NCBI GenBank assembly: GCA_030666145.1
Contig: DAOUYK010000005.1
Span: forward strand, 1-33,640
Origin: Mycolicibacterium sp.
GTDB taxonomy: Bacteria > Actinomycetota > Actinomycetes > Mycobacteriales > Mycobacteriaceae
Direction: 5' to 3'
Length of the DNA stretch: 33,640 bases
A program made the translations under genes and the position numbers. The first letter of the stretch is position 1. Every line of letters begins with the position of its first letter. The notes under the pieces were generated by a model that made no database searches, was not told the origin of the DNA, and saw nothing but the letters and a program-made list of their open reading frames with translations. Below, one piece after another: positions 24,310-33,593 of this stretch.

Positions 24310-25653
24310 ATGGCCGACGTCGTTGTCGTGGGAGCAGGATTCGCCGGACTATCGACCGCGCGGGAGCTGGTGCGGCTCGGGCACGACGTCGTCGTCCTCG
24401 AAGGCCGCAGCCGGGTCGGCGGCCGATCGTATTCCGGTAGCCTGGCCGGAGTTTCGGTCGATCTGGGTGGGACCTTCGTCGGGCCGACGCAGGACGCGGT
24501 GGTGGCGCTGGCTACCGAGCTGGGATGCGAATCGGTGCCGACCTACGGCCGCGGCAAGAACCTGATCCGCTGGCGTGGGCGGGTTCGCTCTTACCGCAGC
24601 ACGATCCCGCGGCTGTCAATCCTCGAGCTGGTTGACGTGTCACGGATCCAGTGGCGCTTCGATCGCCTCAGTAGGAAGGTCCCCATCGCCGAACCGTGGA
24701 CCTCACCGATCGCCGCTGACCTCGACAGCATCTCGCTCGACAAATGGCTGCGCTCGCTGCATGCCGGCGCCTCCACACGCGACCTGATGGCGATCATGGC
24801 GCGGGTGACGTGGGGGTGCGAGCCCGACGCCGTCTCGATGCTGCAGACGGTGCGCTACGTCAAGGCCGCCGGTGGTCTGGGCCGCATGCTGGATACCGAG
24901 GGCGGCGCCCAGCAGGACCGTTTTCTCGCAGGAACGCATCAGATCGCGCAGCGAATGGCCGACGAGCTGGGCGACCGGGTGGTACTGGACGCGGCGGTGA
25001 CATGCATCCGGCGGCACCCGGACGGCACCGCGACCGTCATCTCTGGGCACCGCGAGTTCCCTGCGCGCGCCGTCGTCGTCGCGATCCCACCGGAACACCG
25101 TGGCGGCATTCAGTTCGACCCCCCGCTACCGCAAGGGCACCAGGAGCTGACGCAGCACTGGCCGCAGGGCCACCTGAGCAAGGCCTTTGCGGCCTATGAC
25201 AGGCCCTTCTGGCGGGACAACGGCTGCTCGGGTCAGGCGCTATCCGATGAGGGGCCGGTTTTCATCACCTTCGATGTCAGCCCCAGCGATACCGGGCCCG
25301 GCATCCTGCTGGGGTTCACCGACGCGCGCATGTTCGATCCGCTACCAGGACCGCAGCGACGAGAAGTCGCGCTGTCCGGTTTCGCCGCACTGTTCGGCGA
25401 CGCCGCCTCGAAACCGATCGACTATGTCGACCATTGTTGGGGCACAGAGGAATTTGCCCCCGGCGGACCGACCGCAGCGGTACCGCCCGGTTCCTGGACG
25501 ACCTACGGACGGTGGTTGCGCTCGCCGGTGGACTCGATTTTCTGGGCGGGCACCGAAACCGCCGACGAATGGACGGGCTTCCTGGACGGGGCGGTGCGTT
25601 CGGGCATTCGGGCGGCCGGCGAGGCGCATCAGGAGCTGATGCGACGCTCCTGA
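24310..25653 (+). CDS. aofH: Flavin-containing amine oxidase (Rv3170 / AofH-like)
   Basis: ATG at 24310; [69 protein letters not shown]-terminal FAD motif. Confidence 0.9.
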   Translation: MADVVVVGAGFAGLSTARELVRLGHDVVVLEGRSRVGGRSYSGSLAGVSVDLGGTFVGPTQDAVVALATELGCESVPTYGRGKNLIRWRGRVRSYRSTIPRLSILELVDVSRIQWRFDRLSRKVPIAEPWTSPIAADLDSISLDKWLRSLHAGASTRDLMAIMARVTWGCEPDAVSMLQTVRYVKAAGGLGRMLDTEGGAQQDRFLAGTHQIAQRMADELGDRVVLDAAVTCIRRHPDGTATVISGHREFPARAVVVAIPPEHRGGIQFDPPLPQGHQELTQHWPQGHLSKAFAAYDRPFWRDNGCSGQALSDEGPVFITFDVSPSDTGPGILLGFTDARMFDPLPGPQRREVALSGFAALFGDAASKPIDYVDHCWGTEEFAPGGPTAAVPPGSWTTYGRWLRSPVDSIFWAGTETADEWTGFLDGAVRSGIRAAGEAHQELMRRS

Positions 25654-26594
25654 CTCGCCGTGTCGATCAACCATCGCAGTTGTCCGTTGACATCGGCGGG
25701 CCGCTCGAGGATCGCGCAGTGCCCACCGGGGAGCTCGACCAACTTGGCTAGATTCGGCGCACTCGCCGCGATGCGGCGGGATGAGGCCATCGGCAGCAGG
25801 CGGTCTTTCTGACTGCCGATGACCAGCGTGGGCACACTCAGATTCTTCAACCCGATGTGCTGCGGACCCAGGTGGTCGACCAGGACTCGAATCCAGCCCC
25901 CCCGCCCGGGCGAGGGGGTGCCGTTGAATAACTCGAAGACGAAATCCGCGATGGCGGGGTCCGCATCACGGCCCACTGCCAGGGTTGACACGAAGCGATG
26001 CGTCAGAATGTCAGCTCCCTGCACTAGCGGCGCCGCACCGAAAATCTTCAGCAGCAACCCCGCCGCCTGGACCCGCGCACCTGCTGCCCGCGCTGGCACG
26101 GGTAGCAGTTTGATGTTGCGCAGCAGGTCACCGGTCGTGGTGTTGATCAGCGCCACCGCCTTGGCACACTGCGTGACGCGGTGCGGATATCGCTCAGACC
26201 ACGAGCTGATCGCGATGCCGCCCATCGAGTGACCCGCAATGACGGCCCGCTCCCCTGGTTCCAACGTCGCGTCGAGCACGGCGTCCAGATCGGCGGCCAG
26301 ATGGCCCAGGCTGTAGCCGCCCGGGTGCGCGGGCACCGAACTACGGCCGTGGCCACGGTGGTCATATGCGATTACCCGGTAGTGCTCGGCCAGGTCAGCG
26401 ATCTGATAGGCCCAGACCCGCAGTGCGCAGGTGATGCCGTGCGCAAGCACGATCGGGGGGCCGTCCGGCGGGCCGAACACCTCGGCGTGAAGTCGCACGC
26501 CGTCCTTGGATCGCACATCCACGACCCGCCCGTGGGGCAGGGCCTGGGCGGGGGCGAATGCGCCCCGAACTCGGGTGCTAGCGCCTCGTGCCAT
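25629..26594 (-). CDS. hpx: Alpha/beta hydrolase (non-haem haloperoxidase-like, Rv3171c/hpx-like)
   Basis: Probable start at 26594 (ORF open to 26825); [41 protein letters not shown]...[12 protein letters not shown] (G-H-S-M-G nucleophile elbow); ...[13 protein letters not shown]. Confidence 0.85.
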   Translation of the reverse strand: MARGASTRVRGAFAPAQALPHGRVVDVRSKDGVRLHAEVFGPPDGPPIVLAHGITCALRVWAYQIADLAEHYRVIAYDHRGHGRSSVPAHPGGYSLGHLAADLDAVLDATLEPGERAVIAGHSMGGIAISSWSERYPHRVTQCAKAVALINTTTGDLLRNIKLLPVPARAAGARVQAAGLLLKIFGAAPLVQGADILTHRFVSTLAVGRDADPAIADFVFELFNGTPSPGRGGWIRVLVDHLGPQHIGLKNLSVPTLVIGSQKDRLLPMASSRRIAASAPNLAKLVELPGGHCAILERPADVNGQLRWLIDTASQERRISS

Positions 26595-26720
26595 CCGCGC
26601 TCCTGTGCAGTCGCTGGGGCGGCCACTCTGCCGCCAAGCTGACTGTACCGCCGCGTACCGCCCCCGAGTGCTGACTACGCTGCAGTGATATCGATTTGCG
26701 ACAACGTCAGGGAGGCCGTG

Positions 26721-27695
26721 ATGCGTGCGATACAGATAGCCGAACTCGAGGGACCGCAGGCCGCGGCGGTGGTGGAGATCGACGAACCCCCCAGCGCTGA
26801 CGGCACCGTCGTGGTCGACGTACATGCCGCCGGGGTGGCTTTTCCCGATGCGCTACAGTCCCGCGGGCTCTATCAGTACAAGCCGACCCTGCCCTACACC
26901 CCAGGCGCGGAGATCGCGGGGGTCGTCCGCAGCGCACCCGACGACGCACACGTTGCGCCCGGCGACCGGGTGGCTGGGCTGACGATGCTGTGCGGAGCGA
27001 TGGCTGAGGTTGTTGCACTGCGTCCTGAGAACCTCTTCAAGCTGCCGGATTCGGTGTCGTTCGAGTCGGGCGCTGGACTGCTATTCAACGATCTGACAGT
27101 GCACTTCGCACTGCGGAACCGCGGCCGACTCCAGGACGGTGAGACGGTGCTCGTCCACGGCGCCGCCGGTGGTGTCGGAACCTCCACCCTGAGGTTAGCG
27201 CTCCCGTTGGGCGCGTCCCGGGTGATCGCCGTGGTCAGCAGCGAGAGCAAGGTCGCCGTCGCTCGGGCGGCCGGAGCAACCGACGTGGTACTGGCCGACG
27301 GGTTCAAGGATGGGGTGAAGGCGCTGACCGATGGCCGCGGCGTGGACATCATCGTCGACCCGGTCGGCGGCGATAGATTCACCGATTCGCTGCGTTCGCT
27401 GGCCCCCGGCGGTCGGTTGCTCGTCATCGGGTTCACCGGTGGTGAGATTCCTACGATCAAGGTGAACCGGCTGTTGCTCAACAACATCGATGCCGTCGGG
27501 GTCAGCTGGGGCTCCTGGACCCTGAGCCACCCCGGCTACCTGCAGGAGCAATGGGCCGAGTTGAAACCGCTGTTGGCATCCGGTGCGGTGCCGGCGCCCG
27601 AACCGGTTGTGTATCCACTCGAGCGGGCGGGCGAGGCGATCGCCTCCCTGGAGGATCGGTCCGCCAAAGGCAAAGTCGTCGTCTCGCTGCGTTGA
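26721..27695 (+). CDS. NADPH:quinone oxidoreductase / zinc-type alcohol dehydrogenase-like (MDR superfamily)
   Basis: ATG 26721; PYTPGAEIAGVVRS, ETVLVHGAAGGVGTSTLRLALPLGASRVIAVVSSESK. Confidence 0.92.
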   Translation: MRAIQIAELEGPQAAAVVEIDEPPSADGTVVVDVHAAGVAFPDALQSRGLYQYKPTLPYTPGAEIAGVVRSAPDDAHVAPGDRVAGLTMLCGAMAEVVALRPENLFKLPDSVSFESGAGLLFNDLTVHFALRNRGRLQDGETVLVHGAAGGVGTSTLRLALPLGASRVIAVVSSESKVAVARAAGATDVVLADGFKDGVKALTDGRGVDIIVDPVGGDRFTDSLRSLAPGGRLLVIGFTGGEIPTIKVNRLLLNNIDAVGVSWGSWTLSHPGYLQEQWAELKPLLASGAVPAPEPVVYPLERAGEAIASLEDRSAKGKVVVSLR

Positions 27696-27732
27696 TCGCT
27701 GCGTGGGGTATTTGCGTCACCGCACGATATAT

Positions 27733-27751
27733 TTTGGTGTTCGACACCGAA
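27733..27751. promoter_or_regulatory. Imperfect 19-bp palindrome tttggtgttcgacaccgaa upstream of the Acg-like pseudogene
   Basis: ggtgt-tcg-acacc core with flanking TT/AA pairs and a single mismatch pair. Confidence 0.45.
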
Positions 27752-27774
27752 CGACGATTCGAGTGCATTGACAG

Positions 27775-28648
27775 GTGGAGGTGAGCCTTCTGGTGGACAG
27801 GTTCCCCGATACAGCGACGCTTGAGACCGCGTTGAGCATCGCTTCACATGCGCCTTCAGTCCGGAATTTGCCGCCCGGGCGTTGGCGGGTCGGTCGTGAC
27901 GGCATAGGCCTCTACGTTGACCCGAGTCGCCAACTCGGAGACACCGAATCCGACCGGCGTGACGCCCTTCTCAGCTGTGGCGCCGTGCTGATCACTGCGT
28001 CGTGGCGCTGGCCGCAGCGGTTTGGCAAGCCCGGGTCCGCCGATTCCCCGATCCCGAGGACGCCAGCCATTTGGCGTTGATCGAATTGGTGGAGCTTCCT
28101 CCTAACCCCGTCAGCATGGAATTGGCCACCGCCATCCCTCGACACAGGGCTGACCGCCGCCGCTACAGCACGCGGTCGATCCCGGCCGGCACACTAGAGT
28201 CGTTCTACATCCGCGCCGCGCGGTCCAAAGTGACGCTGGGCGTAGTTTCCAAAATCCGATGGGCCCGACTCGACGAAGGCGACGTCACGCTTCAGTACGG
28301 CGGCACAGCTGGCAGCGCAAGCGGCCCGCACGCCGACGATGCCGCGATGTTGGTGCTGGGCACGTATGCCGATAACGACCTCATGCGGCTACGGACCGGT
28401 GAGACGTTGAGCCAAATAGTCTGTCGGCCACGGCTATGGGATTGGCCACATGCCCACTGACGGAGCCGTTGCGCAACACCCGCAATCGTCTGACGCTGGC
28501 CTGCGAGGTGTTTGATGAGGAGAATTTCCCCCAAACGCTGATCCGTCTGGGCTGGCCGCCCTCCAACGGCGACCCTCTGGCGCCTGTCGAGCGGCGCACG
28601 GTCCGCGAGGCCACCACTTGGGACCAAGACAACCGCCACTCGCCTTGA
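27775..28648 (+). pseudogene. Nitroreductase-family protein (Acg/Rv2032-like), frameshifted
   Basis: Three frames needed: ALSIASHAPSVRNLPPGRWRV...DALLSCGAVL (27775..), VRRFPDPEDASHLALIEL...LVLGTYADNDLMRLRTGETLSQIV (28002..), MGLATCPLTEPLRNTRNRLTLACEVFDEENFPQTLIRLGWP (28436..). Confidence 0.8.
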
Positions 28649-28881
28649 CGCTTAAACGCCCGGTTCTTTGAAACTGGAATCGAGGATGCTCAGTTGTCCG
28701 GTTGCGGCGCGCCGCCAATCGCGTCTTCTCGCTGTGTTTCCCCACCTTGGGGCCAAGGTTCCCTGAGAGGAATATCACAAGACAAATCTCCGATTATCAC
28801 AAAGTACGCCACCAATCTAGAGCTCGCTGGACTGCTGCCCTAAAGACAGACGATATTCAAGCGCCGTGACCGAGCCCCGCT

Positions 28882-29667
28882 CTAGGTGATCCACTCCGGT
28901 TGCTTCTCGACGTCGACCGCGGCGAAGTCCTTGTGGCCCAAGCCGGCCAGTGTGCCGCCATCAACCACAAACTCCGAGCCCGTAGAGAAGCTCGACTCGT
29001 CGCTGGCCAGGTACACCACCAGATTGCTGACCTCCTTCGGCTGCGCGATACGCCCCAGCGCGCTTTGGAAGATATCCTCAGGAACCCAATCAGCCACCAT
29101 CGGTGTCTTCACCAGACCAGGGTGGATGGAGTTCACCCGAATCCCGAACTGCCCCAACTCCACGGCGGTGGATTTCGTGAGGCCACGGACTGCGAACTTC
29201 GTCGCGGTGTAGCCGTGGCTGGCCACAGTGCCGGCCATACCTTCGATCGAGGAGATATTGATGATCGACCCTTCACCGGCCTTCTTCATCTCCGGCACCA
29301 CGGCGCGGATTCCCAGAAATACACCGGTGAGGTTGATGTCGAGAATACGATGCCATTCCGAGAGCTCGAAATCCTCCACCGTGCCGATGTTAAGGATTCC
29401 GGCATTGTTGACCAGCACGTCGACCCCGCCGAACTCGCCAAGTGTGCTGGCCACCGCCCCGTCCCAGTCTTCGGTGCGGGTCACATCGAGATGGACATAG
29501 CGGGCACCGTCACCAAGTTCGGTGGCCAGCGCTTCGCCTTCGGTGTCAAGAATGTCGCCGCACACCACTCGCGCGCCGTGGGCGATCATCTCTCGCGCAT
29601 GCGATGCGCCCATCCCCCGAGCTGCGCCACTGATGAGAGCGACCTTGCCGGCCAACCGTCCAGACAT
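28882..29667 (-). CDS. Short-chain dehydrogenase/reductase, FabG3 (Rv2002, 20-beta-hydroxysteroid dehydrogenase)-like
   Basis: MSGRLAGKVALISGAARGMGASHAREM...NNAGILNIGTVEDF...NISSIEGMAGTVASHGYTATKFAVRGLTKSTAVELG: TGxxxGxG, NNAG and YxxxK motifs; close recall match to FabG3. Confidence 0.92.
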   Translation of the reverse strand: MSGRLAGKVALISGAARGMGASHAREMIAHGARVVCGDILDTEGEALATELGDGARYVHLDVTRTEDWDGAVASTLGEFGGVDVLVNNAGILNIGTVEDFELSEWHRILDINLTGVFLGIRAVVPEMKKAGEGSIINISSIEGMAGTVASHGYTATKFAVRGLTKSTAVELGQFGIRVNSIHPGLVKTPMVADWVPEDIFQSALGRIAQPKEVSNLVVYLASDESSFSTGSEFVVDGGTLAGLGHKDFAAVDVEKQPEWIT

Positions 29668-29681
29668 GAGTTCTCCTGTCG

Positions 29682-31670
29682 TCATGAGATTTTCAGATCG
29701 TAATCGCCGGGGTTCGGGCTTTGCGTCCACTTCCAGTAGTCGACGATGCGCCAGGCGAACAGCGTTGGCAGTTCGCCCGCCGAGTTTTTGTAGTAGCTGC
29801 TGGTGACGGCCGGGTGAGAGTAGACCATCGTCTTCAAGCGGGCCTGACTGCGGCGATCGTAGTCGGCGCACACCTCGGCCTTCGGCGTCGCCGAGGATGC
29901 TCCGGAGGCGAGCACCATATCGATACACCCGAGCACATAGCGCATCTGGCACTCGGAGTTGTAGATCAGGCTGGCGCCATTGACGGCGTTGGTGCCTGGT
30001 CCGAACACGCAATAGAGGTTCGGGAAATCTGTGACCGTCACCCCCAAGTAGGCATAGGCGGCATCACCCCAGGCTTCGTTCAACCCAATTCCGTTGACCC
30101 CGCGTACATCGATGGGACCGAGCTGGTGATTAACATCGAAACCGGTGGCCCACAACAGAACATCGGCTGGTCGATATACGCCGTTCACGTCGGTGACACC
30201 GTGCGCAGTAATCTCGGCGATGCCATCGGAGATCACTTCGACGTCGTCGCGCTGCAAGGTGATCAGCCACGTACCGTTGTCCTGCAGAGTGCGCTTGCCC
30301 ATCGGTGGATGCGTCGGCGTCACCTTGGCTAGCAGTTCCTCGTCGGTGGTGAACGCCCGCATCCAGGCGACGAACATCTCGCGGATCGCCTGATTTCCGG
30401 CACTGACCGATAGCCCCCCGTTGTCCCACTCAGGGTCAATCGTGATCTGCTCGTCGAGCGCGTCGGCGATCGGCCACCATGTCACGAACCGCAGCCATCG
30501 CCCGTAGTACGGCAGATGGCGGGTGGCCCATCGTGCCCCCGAGCCAACCGCCGCGTGATAGTTGACGTTGGGTGCCATCCACTGCGCGGTGCGTTGGTAG
30601 ACGTCGACGTGCGCCGCGGTGTCGGCTATCGCCGGTACGAGTTGAAATCCGCTAGCACCCGCTCCGATGACGGCGACGTTCTTATCGGCCAGGTCGACGG
30701 CGTCGTCCCAGTCCGCCGTGTGAAACGATGGGCCGTCGAAATCCTTGGCACCCTCGATATCCGGGATCACCGGATTGCTGAACTGGCCGACCGCGCAGAT
30801 CAGTCCGCGGGCGGTCAGCGTCTCGGAGTCGCTGTCTGTGGAGTCTGTGGGCCGGATCTTTACCTGCCACGCGGAGGTCGACTCGTCCCAGGTGGCGCCA
30901 CTGACCACGGTGTCGAATCGGACATGATCGGCGATCTCGTAGCGCGCCATCACGTCCTTGAGGTACCCCAGGATCTCGGGTTGTGTTGCGTAGTGATGCT
31001 CCCAGTGGTCGGTGGGCTCAAACGAATACGTGTAGTACTGGCTGGCGATGTCAACACGGCATCCCGGGTAACGATTGGCCAGCCAGGTGCCGCCCACCCC
31101 CGATTGCTTCTCGACGATGATGAACGGGATACCAGCTTCTTTGAGCTTGATTCCCGCCAGTAACCCGGACTCTCCGCAACCGATGACGATCACCGGGAAG
31201 CCGGCGCGCTGCTCAGCAGTCGAGGTCAGTAACGGGCCGTTCTGATCGACGTCGGTGAGGCGTAGATCGGCGGCGATGTAGTCGATGAACTCGTCAGTGA
31301 CCTGGCCGGCAGTTACGACGTTCAACATCTCCCGCAGTTGGCGCTCGTCGGGGATGAACGGCGGCGGGCACCCTCTGTCACGGTAGTCACGGATGACCTC
31401 GAAGGCTCGCTCGCGCACGGCCTGCTTGTCTGGTTCGCTCATCCCGCCCTGTAGATCCAACGCGATGAGCATGAAGGGACCGGGCAGTTCGTCGAGGATG
31501 CCGACATCGCCGGTCATGTGCACCATCGACATCAGCAACGCCGGCACGCTGGCCTCGTCGATTGCCGCGCGGATTACGTCGTCGGCATCGTCGAACGGCA
31601 GACCCGTCAGCCGTGCAAGTTCCCGGTCGCGCACCACGGCACCGGTGACATGAGGCATGCAGCTCACCAT
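29682..31670 (-). CDS. Baeyer-Villiger monooxygenase with about 150-aa N-terminal extension (4-hydroxyacetophenone monooxygenase-like)
   Basis: VIVIGCGESGLLAGIKLKEAGIPFIIVEKQSGVGGTWLANRYPGCRVD; FDGPSFHTADWDDAVDLADKNVAVIGAGASGFQ (FxGxxxHxxxW BVMO fingerprint). Confidence 0.93.
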   Translation of the reverse strand: MVSCMPHVTGAVVRDRELARLTGLPFDDADDVIRAAIDEASVPALLMSMVHMTGDVGILDELPGPFMLIALDLQGGMSEPDKQAVRERAFEVIRDYRDRGCPPPFIPDERQLREMLNVVTAGQVTDEFIDYIAADLRLTDVDQNGPLLTSTAEQRAGFPVIVIGCGESGLLAGIKLKEAGIPFIIVEKQSGVGGTWLANRYPGCRVDIASQYYTYSFEPTDHWEHHYATQPEILGYLKDVMARYEIADHVRFDTVVSGATWDESTSAWQVKIRPTDSTDSDSETLTARGLICAVGQFSNPVIPDIEGAKDFDGPSFHTADWDDAVDLADKNVAVIGAGASGFQLVPAIADTAAHVDVYQRTAQWMAPNVNYHAAVGSGARWATRHLPYYGRWLRFVTWWPIADALDEQITIDPEWDNGGLSVSAGNQAIREMFVAWMRAFTTDEELLAKVTPTHPPMGKRTLQDNGTWLITLQRDDVEVISDGIAEITAHGVTDVNGVYRPADVLLWATGFDVNHQLGPIDVRGVNGIGLNEAWGDAAYAYLGVTVTDFPNLYCVFGPGTNAVNGASLIYNSECQMRYVLGCIDMVLASGASSATPKAEVCADYDRRSQARLKTMVYSHPAVTSSYYKNSAGELPTLFAWRIVDYWKWTQSPNPGDYDLKIS

Positions 31671-31692
31671 ACAGATCGCCGTAGGTGGATGA

Positions 31693-32580
31693 TCAAACCT
31701 CGGCCCCGTCGCGCCGACTCAGGAAATCCAGGACAGCATCGGCGAATAGGTCATTGCGGTCGCCGGCCACCATGTGCCCGGCACCCTCGACGTCGACGAA
31801 CTCGATCTGCGGAAAACGCGCGAGGAATTCCGTGGCCCGCTCGCGGCTAACGAGGTCGCTCACCTGTCCACGCACCAGCAGCATGGGGATACCGTCGGTG
31901 ATGATCGCGGCCACCGCCGCATGCAGTCGATCAACATCGGTCGCCTCGATAGGCGGCATCGCGGCTGTGCCGTCGATGAACTGCGGGTCCCAATGCCAAT
32001 ACCAGCGACCTCCCCTGCGGCGCAGGTTGTTTCGCAGGCCATCGAAATCCACGGGGCGTGGTCGGTGTGGGTTGAATTCCGCGATCAAGTCGGCGACCTC
32101 GTCGAGCGAACCGAACCCGTCGACCATCTTGTCGGCCATGAAGGCATGTATCCGTTCCGCACCCGACGGATCCATGTCCGGCACGATGTCAACGAGCACG
32201 ATGGCCGCAACGATCCCGCGGGCCAACTCGCCCGCCAACAGCATCGATGTGAGCCCACCCAGCGAGGCCCCGACCAGCACCGGGTTTGGCGGCAGTTGAT
32301 TGAGGATCTCCCGGACGTCGGCGGCGAAGCTAGACACCCGGTAGTCACCGCGGGCCGACCAGTCCGATTCCCCGTGCCCCCGCATATCCACGGCGACCGA
32401 TTGCCACCCACGTTCGGCCACCGCTGCGGCCGCTCTGGCCCAGGAGCGACGAGTCTGTCCGCCGCCGTGCAAGAACACGACCGCTCGGGCACCGGGATCG
32501 CCCTGCCGGTCGGCGGCGATGCGCACGCCTTCGTGACCGTCGGTGAGGAACTGCTGCGGCATCGATGGCACAGACGTCAT
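31693..32580 (-). CDS. Alpha/beta hydrolase (Rv3176c/MesT-like)
   Basis: Start at 32580 preferred (ORF open to 33003); AVVFLHGGGQTRRSWARAAAAVAERGWQSVAVDMRGHGESDW...LVGASLGGLTS (G-A-S-L-G elbow); GAGHMVAGDRND. Confidence 0.88.
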   Translation of the reverse strand: MTSVPSMPQQFLTDGHEGVRIAADRQGDPGARAVVFLHGGGQTRRSWARAAAAVAERGWQSVAVDMRGHGESDWSARGDYRVSSFAADVREILNQLPPNPVLVGASLGGLTSMLLAGELARGIVAAIVLVDIVPDMDPSGAERIHAFMADKMVDGFGSLDEVADLIAEFNPHRPRPVDFDGLRNNLRRRGGRWYWHWDPQFIDGTAAMPPIEATDVDRLHAAVAAIITDGIPMLLVRGQVSDLVSRERATEFLARFPQIEFVDVEGAGHMVAGDRNDLFADAVLDFLSRRDGAEV

Positions 32581-32683
32581 CCTCGGATGGTAGAAGCTGC
32601 ATTGTCCAGACCAGCGCGAGGCCGGCCCGTCGCCCGAGCGCGTGTTCACTCTCGCCGCCGCGAGGGTAAGCAATACTGAGCTG

Positions 32684-33020
32684 ATGAACGATCTTGCCGG
32701 CAGAGGTGTTCTAGTGACCGGTGCCGCTTCGGGTATCGGCCTGGCCACGGTCAATCGACTCCTCGCCGAGGGTGCCACCGTGGTCGGTGTCGATGTTGCT
32801 CGCGAAGCGCCACAGGGTCCTTTGGCAGATTTCGAGTACCGCGGGGCCGATGTGCTCGACGCCGCGGCCGTCGAGCAGGCAGTAGCAGCGACAGTCACGG
32901 CGGCAGGCCGGCTCGACGGCGTGGTCCATTCGGCGGGCGTGGGTGGCGGTGGCCCGATCCACCTGCTGCCTGACGAAGAATGGGACCGCGTACTCGACCG
33001 CAAGATTCGGCTGACACACC
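32684..33020 (+). pseudogene. Short-chain dehydrogenase (Rv3174-like), truncated after about 105 aa
   Basis: MNDLAGRGVLVTGAASGIGLATVNRLLAEGATVVGVDVARE...VVHSAGVGGGGPIHLLPDEEWDRVLD, then unrelated sequence; YxxxK catalytic half absent. Confidence 0.75.
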
Positions 33021-33113
33021 GATGCGGGAGACGTAATCACCATGCTCTGGCCCTACCAAACACACGAAGTCAGCACCGAGCTCGACGAGAAGCGCGGCAT
33101 CCAGGTTACAGAC

Positions 33114-33437
33114 ATGCGACCACGGCGCCGGAAACTACGGCAGACGGTGACCAGCTCTAACCTCACGCTGGCCTTGCTCTTACTCGCCGCCCTATTCGCC
33201 GCCGCCGCGCTCCTGCTAGCTGCAGCACCGACCGCTAGTGCCGGCCCCAGCCTTCAAGAAGTCTGCACCGGCAAAAACTGGCCGCCGGCCAGTTCGCTCA
33301 TGACCGCGGTCTGCGACACCATCACCACGCACCCCGAAGGCCCGTGCGAGGACCGGCCCTGGACGGGCTGGGACTGCCGAACCCTGGGCGATCGCCAGTG
33401 CGGTGGAGCCCTCGGTCGCAGGGGCGTCCTCAGGTGA
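33114..33437 (+). CDS. Small putative secreted Cys-containing protein of unknown function
   Basis: MRPRRRKLRQTVTSSNLTLALLLLAALFAAAALLLAAAPTASA-GPSLQEVCTGK...: n-region, hydrophobic stretch and A-x-A cleavage-like site; five Cys in the mature part. ORF open from 33042. Confidence 0.55.
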   Translation: MRPRRRKLRQTVTSSNLTLALLLLAALFAAAALLLAAAPTASAGPSLQEVCTGKNWPPASSLMTAVCDTITTHPEGPCEDRPWTGWDCRTLGDRQCGGALGRRGVLR

Positions 33438-33477
33438 CGTCGGCGGCCGGTGCGCTGCCGAGTCGCAGCGGATCGAT

Positions 33478-33593
33478 CCGTACGGGCGGGCGTGGGCGTG
33501 CCGTACGGCGAATGGTTGGGGCCAGCTGTACGGCGGGTGGTTGGCGGGCCCGCCCGTACGGTGCCTCCGACGCACCCCCGTCGCCCACGCCCG
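33478..33593. repeat. Nested long inverted repeats (14-bp and 12-bp arms)
   Basis: ccgtacgggcgggc (33478-33491) / gcccgcccgtacgg (33548-33561); cgggcgtgggcg (33487-33498) / cgcccacgcccg (33582-33593). Confidence 0.85.

Noticed and set aside
28900-29703. 267-aa plus-strand ORF opposite the FabG3-like SDR
   Set aside because: Antisense shadow of a gene with complete SDR motifs.
29668-30012. N-terminal extension of the SDR ORF (28882..30012)
   Set aside because: Overlaps the BVMO 3' end in another frame; the SDR family N-terminus starts at MSGRLAGK (29667).
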